From GCA-002282575 sp964519885 (lineage in GTDB: Bacteria > Pseudomonadota > Gammaproteobacteria > Thiomicrospirales > Thiomicrospiraceae), in contig CAZFLX010000010.1 of NCBI GenBank assembly GCA_964519885.1, forward strand, positions 12,578 to 76,577: DNA of 64,000 bases. The letters are read 5' to 3'. This document shows positions 53,102-62,279 of this stretch, one piece after another. The position numbers were made by a program, and so were the translations under genes. Below the pieces are notes generated by a model that made no database searches, had not been told where the DNA came from, and saw only the letters and a list, made by a program, of their open reading frames with translations. Positions within the stretch are counted from its first letter, which is position 1; the number at the start of each line of letters is the position of its first letter.

Positions 53102-53650
53102 ATGAGCGCATTATTAAAAACTGATTATCTCCCTCATTATACTTATGATGACTATGCGCGGTGGGAAGGTGATTGGGAGTTGATTGAAGGTGTTCCATTT
53201 GCCATGTCGCCTGCGCCCAATATTCGCCATCAATCTTTGACCGGAATGCTTCATTGGAAGTTGGCTCAGCAATTGCGAAAATGCGGGCATTGCCAAGCAT
53301 TGCAAGCGGTCGATTGGAAGGTCAGTGAAGACACGGTGGTGCAACCCGATAATTTAATTATTTGTCCTAAAGCATCGGGGCAATACTTAACACGTGCGCC
53401 ACAACTCATTGTAGAAATTTTATCGCCCAGTACGGCTCACAAAGATCGAACGCTTAAATTTGATCTTTATGAACGGGAAGGGGTGCGCTGGTATCTGCTT
53501 GTCAATCCAACGGATAATGTGGCACATATTTTTGAGCGCATTGAAGGTAAGTATCGAAAAATCACCGATGCTACTTATGAGGTGTTTAGCTTCACCATTA
53601 CCGATAACTGTTCCGTCGAGCTTGATTTTAATGAGTTGTGGGCGGAGTAA
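53102..53650 (+). CDS. Uma2-family (DUF820) putative restriction-endonuclease-like protein
   Basis: 182 residues of the Uma2 family with a PD-(D/E)xK nuclease-like core: the proline-aspartate in VVQPDNLIIC, E in IVEILSPST and K in LKFDLYEREGVRWYLLV. The N-terminal YTYDDYARWEGDWELIEG is also characteristic. Uma2 genes occur in many scattered copies in cyanobacteria and some gammaproteobacteria; their role is unknown. This one has a ribosome site (AGAGGTG) and its own promoter and splits the rnhB-dnaE neighbourhood, so it is probably a later arrival. Confidence 0.88.
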   Translation: MSALLKTDYLPHYTYDDYARWEGDWELIEGVPFAMSPAPNIRHQSLTGMLHWKLAQQLRKCGHCQALQAVDWKVSEDTVVQPDNLIICPKASGQYLTRAPQLIVEILSPSTAHKDRTLKFDLYEREGVRWYLLVNPTDNVAHIFERIEGKYRKITDATYEVFSFTITDNCSVELDFNELWAE

Positions 53651-53668
53651 AATCCCCTAGTTCCCTCA

Positions 53669-53677
53669 TGTTATAAT
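53669..53677 (+). promoter_or_regulatory. Extended -10 promoter of dnaE
   Basis: TGTTATAAT again, 28 bases before the dnaE ATG and 19 bases after the Uma2 stop. No good -35 hexamer is visible. It would allow dnaE expression independent of the upstream operon. Confidence 0.5.
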
Positions 53678-53704
53678 ACCGCCATCTGTTTTTTCGAGAA
53701 GCTT

Positions 53705-56700
53705 ATGAGCGATCTTCCTACTTCCCCCCGTTTTGTGCATTTGGCGGTTCATTCTGAGTTTTCATTAATTGATTCAACGCTGAGCGTAAAGCAGTTATGT
53801 AAGCTGGCAGCGAAGGATGGTCAAGTGGCGGTAGCTTTGACTGACCATAACAATATGTTCGGACTGGTTCAGTTTTACAAGGCGGCCTTAGCGGCTGGGG
53901 TGAAGCCAATTGCCGGTGCGGATATGCAGGTTCAACAAGCGGATGGATCGCTCAGTCCGGTTACTTTCTTGTGTTTGCATTATGACGGTTATCAAAACCT
54001 GTCTTATCTAATGAGTCGTGCTTATACCGAAGGGCAAAAAACGGGCGAGCCAGTGATTCAGTGGTCTTGGTTGCAGTCGCATCATGAAGGCTTGTTGGTG
54101 ATGCTGGGACAAAATTCAATGCTGGGTAAAACGGCGTTGACGCAAGGACTCGCTGAAGCCACCCCCGTTTTGCTGGAATGGACCGACTTGATGCCGCAAC
54201 GCGTGTTATTGTCGGTCAGTCGAACGGGTCGGACGATGGAGGCACAATGGATTGGTCTGGCAGTGACTTTATCGACGCAGTCGAGTGTGCCGATGGTGGC
54301 GGTGAATCATGTTTGTTTTGCCACGCCCGATGACTTTGAAGCCCATGAAGTGCGTGTTTGTATTCGCGAAGGCTATGTGTTGGATGATAGCAGTCGTCCT
54401 AAGCGCCACAGCGAGCAGCAGTATTGGCGCACTCAAGATGAAATGTGTGAGCTTTTTGCTGATATGCCGCAGGTGTTGGCTAATACGGTAGCGGTGGCAC
54501 AAGCCTGTAATCTGTCGCTGACCTTGGGTAAAAATTATTTGCCCGATTTCCCTATCCCTGATGGCATGACCATTGATGAGTATTTCGCTTACACCTCACG
54601 CAAGGGGCTTGATGAGCGCTTAGCGATTCTGTTTGATACGCAAGCGCCAGACTTTGAAGAGAAAGCCAAACCCTATCGAGAGCGGTTAGAGATTGAGTTA
54701 TCAACCATTAACCAAATGGGTTTTCCGGGTTACTTCCTGATTGTTGCCGACTTTATTCAATGGGCAAAAGATAATGGTATTCCGGTTGGACCCGGGCGGG
54801 GTTCGGGAGCGGGTTCGCTGGTGGCTTATGCGCTCAAAATTACCGATTTAGACCCACTACCTTACGATTTACTGTTCGAGCGCTTCCTTAATCCCGAGCG
54901 GGTATCTATGCCCGACTTTGACGTGGATTTCTGTATGGATCGGCGTGACGAAGTGATTGATTATGTGGCACGTACCTATGGTCGAGACCATGTGTCGCAA
55001 ATCATTACCTACGGTACCATGGCGGCGAAAGGGGTGATTCGTGATGTGGGGCGAGTGCTGGGTTTTGCTTATGGTTTTGTCGATCGTATTTCTAAACTCA
55101 TTCCGAATGAATTGGGCATTACGTTAAAAGATGCGATTGAGAAAGAGCCGGAATTAAAAGATAAGTTCGAAAACGATGAAGATGTCGCTTATTTGTTACG
55201 ATTGGGGCTGAAGCTGGAAGGCTTGGCGCGTAACGTCGGTCGTCATGCGGGTGGGGTGGTGATTGGTCCGCGCCCCTTATGGACCTTTGCTCCCATGTAT
55301 TGTGAAGCCGATGGCAGTAACTTGGTGACTCAGTTTGATAAAAGCGATGTCGAAGCCGTTGGGCTGGTGAAGTTCGACTTTTTGGGATTGCGTACGCTGA
55401 CCATTATTGATTGGGCGGTTAAAGGTATTAACCAAGGCAACTTACCGGCGGTGATGCGCGAAACGGGCGAGGCGCGTGCCGATGGTCCGATCGTTGATAT
55501 TAGTCGTATTCCGTTAGATGATGAAAAAACCTATGCCATGATTAAAACTGGCAATACCTCCGGGGTATTCCAGTTAGAATCGAGTGGTATGCAGGACTTG
55601 ATTCGTCGCTTACAGCCTGACTGCTTTGAAGATATTGTCGCACTGGTGGCCTTGTTCCGTCCCGGTCCTTTGGGTTCGGGTATGGTCGATGACTTTATTA
55701 ACCGTAAGCACGGTCGCCAAAAAGTTGAATACCTACACCCGTGTTTAGAACCGATTTTGAACCCTACTTACGGTACGATTTTGTATCAAGAGCAGGTGAT
55801 GCAAACGGCGCAGATTATGGCGAATTATAGTCTGGGTGGCGCTGACTTATTGCGTCGTGCTATGGGTAAAAAAGATGCGGCGGAGATGGCTCGTCAGCGC
55901 GAAACCTTCCGTGTTGGTGCCGAAGCCAATGGTATTGATCCTGAAATTGCCGGGCGTACCTTCGACATTATGGAAGAGTTCGCTAACTATGGTTTTAACA
56001 AGTCGCATTCGGCTGCTTATGCTTTGGTTTCATACCAAACCGCTTGGTTAAAAACCCATTATCCCGCTTATTTAATGGCGGCAGTACTCACGGCAGATAT
56101 GGATAACACCGACAAAGTCGTTCACATGCTCAAAGAGTGTCGCTCGATGGGTTTGACGGTGTTGCCACCATCGATTAATGAAAGTTCGGTGGGTTTTTCG
56201 GTACAAACGGTGAATGCCATTCGTTATGGGCTGGGTGCGGTGAAGGGGGCGGGTGAAGACGCACTGGCCGAGGTAATGAAAGAGCGCAGTGCGAATGGTA
56301 TTTTCAAAGACCTGTTCGATTTTTGTGTGCGCACCAACAAACAGCTCAACCGTCGTATGATTGAAGCACTGATTGATGCTGGCGCAATGGATGAGTTGGG
56401 AAGCCATCGAGCGGCTTTACACGCTAATCTAACTAAAGCTTTAGATCATGCCCAGCAAGAAGCGGCGCGGATTGCCAGTGGTCAGAACGACCTGTTCGGC
56501 GATGCCTTTGCCATGGAAGATGTGGTGGCTACCTGTGAATATGATGCCTGTGATGAAACACCGTTAGATGAGGTGCTGCGCAAAGAAAAAGCGGTGCTAG
56601 GTTTCTTTTTAAGTGGTCATCCGTTCGATGCTGTGCGTGAACGTGCGCGTCGTTTTGCCCATACGTTAGCGACATTGCCCGAACCTAAAGCGGCCGATTT

Positions 56701-57226
56701 TGGTAAACGCGGTGGACAGAAGGTTTTATTAGCGGGTCGTATTGATGCCTTACGCACGAAAATTGGTAAACGTGGTGATCGCATGGTGTTTGTCGCCATC
56801 GAAGATCAAGATCAAGTGTTAGAGGTGTCAGCTTTTGGTGACTTGGGCGGTGAGGTGTTAAACAAACTGGCGGTGGATGATTTGGTGGTGGTTGATGGTG
56901 AACTGTCGCTGGATGGCTATTCGGGTCAAGCGCGTTTGCGTGCCTCGCGCATTATTCCCTTTGAGCAAGCCTACATCGAGCAAGCGAAAGCCGTTATGTT
57001 GACCCTTCATGCTGATGCCGATTGGGATGCACAAGGTCTGTTGCAACTCTTAGCCAGTGCGCGTGACGATGAGCAAGGTAAGCCGGTACGTTTTGCGTGG
57101 CGACAAGCAGGTTGGCAAGTACCTTTAATCCAACAAGGGAGTACAGAACTCTTGTCTTTATTGCCCACACCAGAATGGATGAGTGCGATCGCACGTTTAG
57201 GCATTGAGGCTGAGTTGCTTTACTAG
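53705..57226 (+). CDS. dnaE: DNA polymerase III alpha subunit
   Basis: 1173 residues. PHP domain at the N-terminus (FVHLAVHSEFSLID, ALTDHNNMFGL), polymerase palm with catalytic D404 and D406 in MPDFDVDFC, GPGRGSGAGSLVAYAL, ITYGTMAAKGVIRDVGRVLG, the finger region with NFGFNKSHSAAY-like NYGFNKSHSAAYALVSYQTAW, helix-hairpin-helix, and a C-terminal OB fold (VLLAGRIDALRTKIGKRGDRM). Replicative polymerase. accA, its usual downstream neighbour in E. coli, is absent. Confidence 0.98.
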   Translation: MSDLPTSPRFVHLAVHSEFSLIDSTLSVKQLCKLAAKDGQVAVALTDHNNMFGLVQFYKAALAAGVKPIAGADMQVQQADGSLSPVTFLCLHYDGYQNLSYLMSRAYTEGQKTGEPVIQWSWLQSHHEGLLVMLGQNSMLGKTALTQGLAEATPVLLEWTDLMPQRVLLSVSRTGRTMEAQWIGLAVTLSTQSSVPMVAVNHVCFATPDDFEAHEVRVCIREGYVLDDSSRPKRHSEQQYWRTQDEMCELFADMPQVLANTVAVAQACNLSLTLGKNYLPDFPIPDGMTIDEYFAYTSRKGLDERLAILFDTQAPDFEEKAKPYRERLEIELSTINQMGFPGYFLIVADFIQWAKDNGIPVGPGRGSGAGSLVAYALKITDLDPLPYDLLFERFLNPERVSMPDFDVDFCMDRRDEVIDYVARTYGRDHVSQIITYGTMAAKGVIRDVGRVLGFAYGFVDRISKLIPNELGITLKDAIEKEPELKDKFENDEDVAYLLRLGLKLEGLARNVGRHAGGVVIGPRPLWTFAPMYCEADGSNLVTQFDKSDVEAVGLVKFDFLGLRTLTIIDWAVKGINQGNLPAVMRETGEARADGPIVDISRIPLDDEKTYAMIKTGNTSGVFQLESSGMQDLIRRLQPDCFEDIVALVALFRPGPLGSGMVDDFINRKHGRQKVEYLHPCLEPILNPTYGTILYQEQVMQTAQIMANYSLGGADLLRRAMGKKDAAEMARQRETFRVGAEANGIDPEIAGRTFDIMEEFANYGFNKSHSAAYALVSYQTAWLKTHYPAYLMAAVLTADMDNTDKVVHMLKECRSMGLTVLPPSINESSVGFSVQTVNAIRYGLGAVKGAGEDALAEVMKERSANGIFKDLFDFCVRTNKQLNRRMIEALIDAGAMDELGSHRAALHANLTKALDHAQQEAARIASGQNDLFGDAFAMEDVVATCEYDACDETPLDEVLRKEKAVLGFFLSGHPFDAVRERARRFAHTLATLPEPKAADFGKRGGQKVLLAGRIDALRTKIGKRGDRMVFVAIEDQDQVLEVSAFGDLGGEVLNKLAVDDLVVVDGELSLDGYSGQARLRASRIIPFEQAYIEQAKAVMLTLHADADWDAQGLLQLLASARDDEQGKPVRFAWRQAGWQVPLIQQGSTELLSLLPTPEWMSAIARLGIEAELLY

Positions 57227-57241
57227 GTAGGGTAATCGGAG

Positions 57242-57276
57242 TTATCCCCAACTTTTGTTGGCAAGGTTGGGGATAA
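57242..57276. terminator. Perfect 11-bp inverted repeat between convergent dnaE and CDF genes
   Basis: TTATCCCCAAC (57242-57252) and GTTGGGGATAA (57266-57276) pair perfectly around a 13-base loop in the 71-base gap between the two convergent stop codons. It lacks a T tract but is likely a bidirectional 3'-end structure. Confidence 0.6.
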
Positions 57277-57297
57277 GTGTGTGCGAAACGCTAAAAC

Positions 57298-58233
57298 CTA
57301 GTGGTTGTGATGATGGTGTTCAGCGTGCGGCTCTGTAACCATGGCTTGCGTTTGGCAGTGTGTAGCGTAACTGGCTGATTCGAGTTGCAAGGTTGTTTGC
57401 GTTAAGTCAAACGCTTCTTTCAAGTGATGTCTGGCTTGAGTTAATATGTCGTCGTGACAGACTGTTTCATCGACCACTAGGTGCGCACTGAGCGCGTTGC
57501 TATGGGTGCTCATTGCCCAAATGTGCAAATTGTGCACCGCGATCACTCCCGGTAAAGACAATAGTTGTTGTTCAACTTGATGATAGTCAATTTGAGCAGG
57601 CACGCCATCAAAACTTAAGTGCAGTGATTGTGTGAATACTGACCAAGTAGCAGCGACGACAACCCCAGCAATAATTAAGCTGACTAAGGTATCTATCCAA
57701 TCCCAGCCCAGCCACAATACCAGTAGACCAGATATGACGACACCCAAAGACACCAGCGCATCCGCGCTCATGTGTAAAAAGGCGGCACGCATATTCAAAT
57801 CGCTGTGACTGTCTTTCAAAAACAGCCATGCAGTGAGCGCATTAATGACAATGCCGACCAATGCAACCCACACCATGGTTTCGCCTTGCAGTTCATGACT
57901 GTGACCTAGGCGGGAGAAGGCTTCATAAGCCAAATATCCCATGGCAGCAATTAGCATTACGGCGTTGAGCAAACTGGCCATGATAGAGAGTTTTTGCCAA
58001 CCATAGGTATGACGCTGATTGGCTTTCCAACTGGTTGCCCAAACCCCTAGCCAGGCTAACAACAATCCTGCCACATCGCTTAAGTTGTGTCCGGCATCGG
58101 CCAACAAGGCGAGCGAATTAGCCATCCAACCAAAATAGGCTTCAATGCCAACAAATGCTAGGTTGAGCAGAATGGCTAACTGGAAACGATGATTCATTTC
58201 CGTTGGTGTGCTGTGATGATGGTGATGGGGCAT
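57298..58233 (-). CDS. Cation diffusion facilitator (zinc-type exporter, ZitB/CzcD-like)
   Basis: 311 residues, six transmembrane helices. Metal site A is seen in LLADAGHNLSDV and MSADALVSLGVVISG (H-x3-D and D-x3-D-like pairs). The N- and C-termini are histidine-rich (PHHHHH and EHHHHNH), typical of zinc carriers, and the C-terminal cytoplasmic domain has VHNLHIWAMSTHSNALSAHL. It is expected to export Zn2+ (possibly Co2+ or Cd2+) by proton exchange. Confidence 0.94.
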   Translation of the reverse strand: MPHHHHHSTPTEMNHRFQLAILLNLAFVGIEAYFGWMANSLALLADAGHNLSDVAGLLLAWLGVWATSWKANQRHTYGWQKLSIMASLLNAVMLIAAMGYLAYEAFSRLGHSHELQGETMVWVALVGIVINALTAWLFLKDSHSDLNMRAAFLHMSADALVSLGVVISGLLVLWLGWDWIDTLVSLIIAGVVVAATWSVFTQSLHLSFDGVPAQIDYHQVEQQLLSLPGVIAVHNLHIWAMSTHSNALSAHLVVDETVCHDDILTQARHHLKEAFDLTQTTLQLESASYATHCQTQAMVTEPHAEHHHHNH

Positions 58234-58347
58234 AAGGATGCTTCTAGTGATGTTTGTTTAATCATAGCAGAACTATGGGCATTTAGCTTGACGTCAAACA
58301 GTTAGCTAGTAACTTTATCGTAGTCAAATCTATTTGACACAAAAGGT

Positions 58348-58440
58348 ATGCCTATTAGTCGGGGTGATTATATGAAGGTTGAGCTAGTGTTGACATCAGC
58401 GGTGTTGTTAGTCGCGTTTGTGCCTTTGGCATTTCAATAA
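58348..58440 (+). CDS. Possible small membrane peptide (30 or 22 residues)
   Basis: Within the 270-base gap 58,234-58,503 an ATG at 58348 opens a 30-codon frame; a second in-frame ATG at 58372 has the better spacing to GGGGTG. The common part, MKVELVLTSAVLLVAFVPLA, is one hydrophobic helix. A rho-independent terminator follows 19 bases after the stop. Small one-helix proteins look like this, but chance cannot be excluded, and no clear promoter was found. Confidence 0.35.
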   Translation: MPISRGDYMKVELVLTSAVLLVAFVPLAFQ

Positions 58441-58458
58441 TGAGACGCGTAAGAATAC

Positions 58459-58489
58459 AAAAAAGCCCGCTAAGTCAGCGGGCTTTTTA
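58459..58489. terminator. Bidirectional rho-independent terminator
   Basis: AGCCCGCT and AGCGGGCT form a hairpin flanked by an A tract on one side and a T tract on the other. It serves the minus-strand lipoprotein gene ending at 58504 and, if real, the plus-strand small ORF. Confidence 0.88.
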
Positions 58490-58503
58490 TCGTCAAGAGC
58501 GAC

Positions 58504-58902
58504 TTATTTCCAGAGGATTTTGTAATCGCTGTTAATTGTCATTTGTGACAATTGTGAATCAGCTAACTCGTTGGCTTCCTTCACTTTTTTCATCGCCGTT
58601 TTTTCATCGCCTTTTTTCAGTGCTTGTTCACCTTCAAACAAAGCCACATCAACCAAAGTTAATTTACGACCACTTTCTTTAAATGCTTTCCCAGCCTCAG
58701 TTTTAGGGTCATACTTGGTTTTGACGCCAGCAGAAGTCCATGCATAGCCTGCCTTCATGGCTTTAGCATTTTTTTCCATAGCCACTTTTGCTGCTTCATC
58801 AAATGCTGCATTACCGGTTCCTTGAGCAACGTCACCAGTGGTTGCACAGCCGGTTAGTAGTGCAAGAGATAGTAAGGTAGTTAATGTGAGCGTTTTTGTC
58901 AT
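58504..58902 (-). CDS. Small lipoprotein of unknown function
   Basis: 132 residues. A lipoprotein signal peptide ends in the lipobox LLTGC (C19); residue +2 is A, which favours sorting to the outer membrane. The mature part is alpha-helical and rich in Lys, Ala and Glu (AAKVAMEKNAKAMKAG, ALFEGEQALKKGDEKTAMKKVKEANELA). The AGYAWTSAG segment followed by a paired-helix Lys/Ala region is faintly like SoxXA-binding (SoxK-type) proteins of sulfur oxidisers, but the resemblance is too weak to name it. Confidence 0.8.
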   Translation of the reverse strand: MTKTLTLTTLLSLALLTGCATTGDVAQGTGNAAFDEAAKVAMEKNAKAMKAGYAWTSAGVKTKYDPKTEAGKAFKESGRKLTLVDVALFEGEQALKKGDEKTAMKKVKEANELADSQLSQMTINSDYKILWK

Positions 58903-59095
58903 TATCTTTTCTCCACTGAGAAGGTTAATCTTGCTAGGGCAATTTGCCCAGAAGCCTGTTGAATTATATAATGGTCACTATAAACTGTATGGTGCCACAA
59001 ATACAAATAACATGCGTTATTTTACGGTAGATTGAGCCAACAGGCAGAAAAACTTTTTTATCACGTCATAATCATAATTAATCAGGTGAACTAAT

Positions 59096-60556
59096 ATGCG
59101 TATTCTTGAAGAGGCCCTTACTTTCGACGATGTGTTGCTTGTGCCAGCACATTCTACGGTTTTACCGAAAGACGTTAGCTTGGCAACTAAGCTCACGCGT
59201 AACATCACGCTGAATGTGCCATTCATTTCTGCTGCTATGGATACCGTTACCGAAGCGCGTTTAGCGATTGCGCTAGCGCAGGAGGGTGGCATTGGTATTA
59301 TTCATAAAAACATGACCGTACAACAGCAAGCAGCTGAAGTGGCGAAAGTTAAGAAATATGAAAGTGGCGTGATTCGTGATCCGATTATCGTTTCTTCAAA
59401 CGCGACCATCGCAGAAGTTAAAGCCATCACCTTGCAAGAAAATATTTCCGGTATGCCAGTTGTTGACAATGGTGAATTGGTGGGTATTGTGACCGGACGT
59501 GATTTGCGTTTCGAAAAAAATACCTCGGCTACCGTTGCTACGGTGATGACACCTAAAGAGAAATTAGTCACTGTGCCTGAAGGCACTTCGCGAGAAAAAG
59601 TACTCGACTTGCTTCATCTTCATCGTATTGAACGTGTTTTGGTGGTCAATGCGCAGGGTAAACTCAGTGGCATGATTACCGTTAAGGATATTCGTAAATC
59701 GCGAGATTATCCTAACGCATGTAAAGACAGTGATGGTCGTTTACGCGTTGGAGCTGCCGTCGGTGCCGGTGAAGGTACCGATGTGCGTGTTGCGGCACTT
59801 GTCGAAGCGGGCGTTGATGTACTGATTGTCGATACGGCGCATGGTCACTCGCAAGGGGTGATTGATCGCGTGCGTTGGGTGAAAGATCATTTCCCACAAG
59901 TGCAAGTCATTGGTGGCAATATTGCCACAGGTGAGGCGGCTTTAGCCTTAGTTGAAGCGGGCGCGGATGCCGTTAAGGTGGGTATTGGTCCTGGTTCTAT
60001 CTGTACCACACGCATTGTGGCAGGTGTGGGTGTGCCACAAATTTCGGCTGTCGCCAATGTGGCTAAAGCACTAGAAGGTACGGGTGTACCCCTAATTGCC
60101 GATGGTGGTATTCGTTATTCGGGCGATGTGGCTAAAGCCTTAGCTGCGGGTGCTTATTGCGTGATGTTAGGTTCAATGTTCGCGGGTACCGATGAAGCAC
60201 CAGGTGAAATTGAATATTATCAAGGTCGAGCTTACAAAAACTACCGTGGCATGGGTTCTCTGGGCGCGATGGCACAAACACAAGGCTCATCAGATCGTTA
60301 TTTTCAATCAACCAATGCGGAAGATAAATTAGTGCCAGAAGGTATTGAGGGGCGTTTGCCTTACAAAGGACCTCTAGCGCCCATCTTGCACCAAATGTCG
60401 GGTGGATTGCGTGCTAGTATGGGTTATACAGGCTGCGCTACGATTGAGCAAATGCGTACCAAACCTTTCTTTGTGCGTATTACCAATGCCGGTATCGTCG
60501 AAAGCCACGTTCATGACGTTACCATTACTAAAGAAGCGCCGAATTACCGCGTTTAA
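59096..60556 (+). CDS. guaB: Inosine-5'-monophosphate dehydrogenase
   Basis: 486 residues. It oxidises IMP to XMP, the committed step to GMP. (beta/alpha)8 barrel interrupted by two CBS domains (about 93-205), with catalytic C303 in GPGSICTTRIVAG and the flap segment YRGMGSLGAM. The start reads RILEEALTFDDVLLVPAHS. It is followed by guaA after nine bases. Confidence 0.98.
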   Translation: MRILEEALTFDDVLLVPAHSTVLPKDVSLATKLTRNITLNVPFISAAMDTVTEARLAIALAQEGGIGIIHKNMTVQQQAAEVAKVKKYESGVIRDPIIVSSNATIAEVKAITLQENISGMPVVDNGELVGIVTGRDLRFEKNTSATVATVMTPKEKLVTVPEGTSREKVLDLLHLHRIERVLVVNAQGKLSGMITVKDIRKSRDYPNACKDSDGRLRVGAAVGAGEGTDVRVAALVEAGVDVLIVDTAHGHSQGVIDRVRWVKDHFPQVQVIGGNIATGEAALALVEAGADAVKVGIGPGSICTTRIVAGVGVPQISAVANVAKALEGTGVPLIADGGIRYSGDVAKALAAGAYCVMLGSMFAGTDEAPGEIEYYQGRAYKNYRGMGSLGAMAQTQGSSDRYFQSTNAEDKLVPEGIEGRLPYKGPLAPILHQMSGGLRASMGYTGCATIEQMRTKPFFVRITNAGIVESHVHDVTITKEAPNYRV

Positions 60557-60565
60557 GGAAACAAC

Positions 60566-62152
60566 ATGTCTCAATCGAATATCCATGACGACAAAATTTT
60601 AGTACTCGATTTTGGTTCGCAATATACCCAACTGATTGCACGTCGTGTGCGTGAAATTGGCGTGTTTACCGAAATTCACCCGTGTGATGTGGATGATGAT
60701 TTTGTTCGCAGTTATGGTGCTAAGGGGATTATTCTTTCGGGTGGGCCTGAGTCCGCTTATGCTGAAGATACACTAAAAGCCCCGCAGGCAGTCTTCGAGT
60801 TAGGCGTGCCTGTATTGGGTATTTGCTACGGTATGCAAACCATGGCACAACAGTTGGGTGGTAAGGTCGAGCCAGCCGATGCGCATGAATATGGTCATGC
60901 CAAAGTGCGTGCGCGTGGTCACACCAACTTATTAAAAGACATTGAAGATGAAGTCACCCCCGAAGGATATGGCTTGTTAGACGTGTGGATGAGTCACGGT
61001 GACCAGGTTGTCACGCTACCCGAAGGCTTTAAGCTGATGGCCAGTACCGACACTTGCCCAATTGCCGGTATGGCGGACGAGCAGCGTCGTTTTTATGCGG
61101 TTCAGTTCCACCCAGAAGTCACCCATTCAAAGCAAGGCGGTCGCATTTTAGAACGTTTTGTGGCGGACATTTGTGGCTGTGCTAAGTTGTGGGACACCAA
61201 GCACATTATCGAAGACCAAATTGCGCGTGTGCGCGAGTTGGTGGGTTCGGATGCGGTGATGCTGGGACTGTCAGGTGGTGTGGACTCATCCGTTGTGGCT
61301 GCCTTGTTGCATAAGGCGATTGGTGATCAGCTCACTTGTGTGTTTGTCGATCATGGCTTGTTACGTCATCAAGAAGGTGATGCCGTGATGGCGATGTTCG
61401 CGCAAAACATGGGCATTAAGGTCATTCGCGTCGATGCCACCGAACAGTTTATGACCGCCTTAGCAGGTGAGTCTGATCCTGAAGCGAAACGTAAAATTAT
61501 CGGTCGTGAGTTTATTAATGTATTCGAAGCACAAGCGCGTGCGATGGCGGCTTCTGGGGTGAAATGGTTGGCGCAAGGCACCATCTACCCAGATGTGATT
61601 GAATCGGCAGGCACCAAAAATGGCAAAGCGAAAGTTATCAAATCGCATCACAATGTGGGTGGTTTGCCTGACGATTTAGCGTTCAAATTGGTTGAGCCAT
61701 TGCGTGAGTTGTTCAAAGATGAAGTGCGCAAACTGGGGGTTGAATTAGGTCTGCCTTACAATATGGTCTATCGTCATCCTTTCCCTGGGCCAGGCCTGGG
61801 CGTGCGCATTTTGGGTGAAATTAAACAAGAATATGCTGACATTTTGCGTTTGGCTGATCACATTTTCATTGAAGAACTGCATAACAGTGGTTGGTACGAT
61901 AAGGTATCGCAAGCTTTTGTTGTTTTCTTGCCGGTGAAGTCGGTGGGCGTGGTGGGGGACTTCCGTCGTTACGACTATGTGGTGTCTTTGCGTGCGGTGG
62001 AAACGATTGATTTTATGACCGCACGTTGGGCGCACTTACCCTACGAGTTGCTCGAAAAAGTATCAGGGCGCATTATCAACGAGATCCCACGTATTTCGCG
62101 CGTGGTCTATGATGTGTCGAGCAAGCCGCCTGCTACCATCGAATGGGAGTAA
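60566..62152 (+). CDS. guaA: GMP synthase (glutamine-hydrolysing)
   Basis: 528 residues. Class I glutamine amidotransferase with C87 in GICYGMQ and the His/Glu pair in VQFHPEVTHS. An ATP-pyrophosphatase domain with the P-loop LSGGVDSSVVA and the C-terminal GMP synthase domain complete it. It aminates XMP to GMP and forms the guaBA operon. Confidence 0.98.
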   Translation: MSQSNIHDDKILVLDFGSQYTQLIARRVREIGVFTEIHPCDVDDDFVRSYGAKGIILSGGPESAYAEDTLKAPQAVFELGVPVLGICYGMQTMAQQLGGKVEPADAHEYGHAKVRARGHTNLLKDIEDEVTPEGYGLLDVWMSHGDQVVTLPEGFKLMASTDTCPIAGMADEQRRFYAVQFHPEVTHSKQGGRILERFVADICGCAKLWDTKHIIEDQIARVRELVGSDAVMLGLSGGVDSSVVAALLHKAIGDQLTCVFVDHGLLRHQEGDAVMAMFAQNMGIKVIRVDATEQFMTALAGESDPEAKRKIIGREFINVFEAQARAMAASGVKWLAQGTIYPDVIESAGTKNGKAKVIKSHHNVGGLPDDLAFKLVEPLRELFKDEVRKLGVELGLPYNMVYRHPFPGPGLGVRILGEIKQEYADILRLADHIFIEELHNSGWYDKVSQAFVVFLPVKSVGVVGDFRRYDYVVSLRAVETIDFMTARWAHLPYELLEKVSGRIINEIPRISRVVYDVSSKPPATIEWE

Positions 62153-62193
62153 ATCCTATTACACGGACATCTGGCTTTGTTACTGCGGTGCTC

Positions 62194-62229
62194 GAACAGC
62201 GTCATGTACTTAGTGTACACTCCTTGTTC
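62194..62229. repeat. Nested inverted repeat downstream of guaA
   Basis: GAACA (62194-62198) pairs with TGTTC (62225-62229) around an inner pair TGTAC (62205-62209) / GTACA (62215-62219). It is embedded in the motif GGTGCTC...TGTACTTAGTGTACACTCC, in the 127 bases between guaA and tadA. It has no T tract. It could be an RNA 3' structure, a regulator site or a dispersed repeat. Confidence 0.45.
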
Positions 62230-62279
62230 TGTGCGCCTTGCGCCTCGCCATCTTGCCCGTTCATGACGGATTTATTGCA

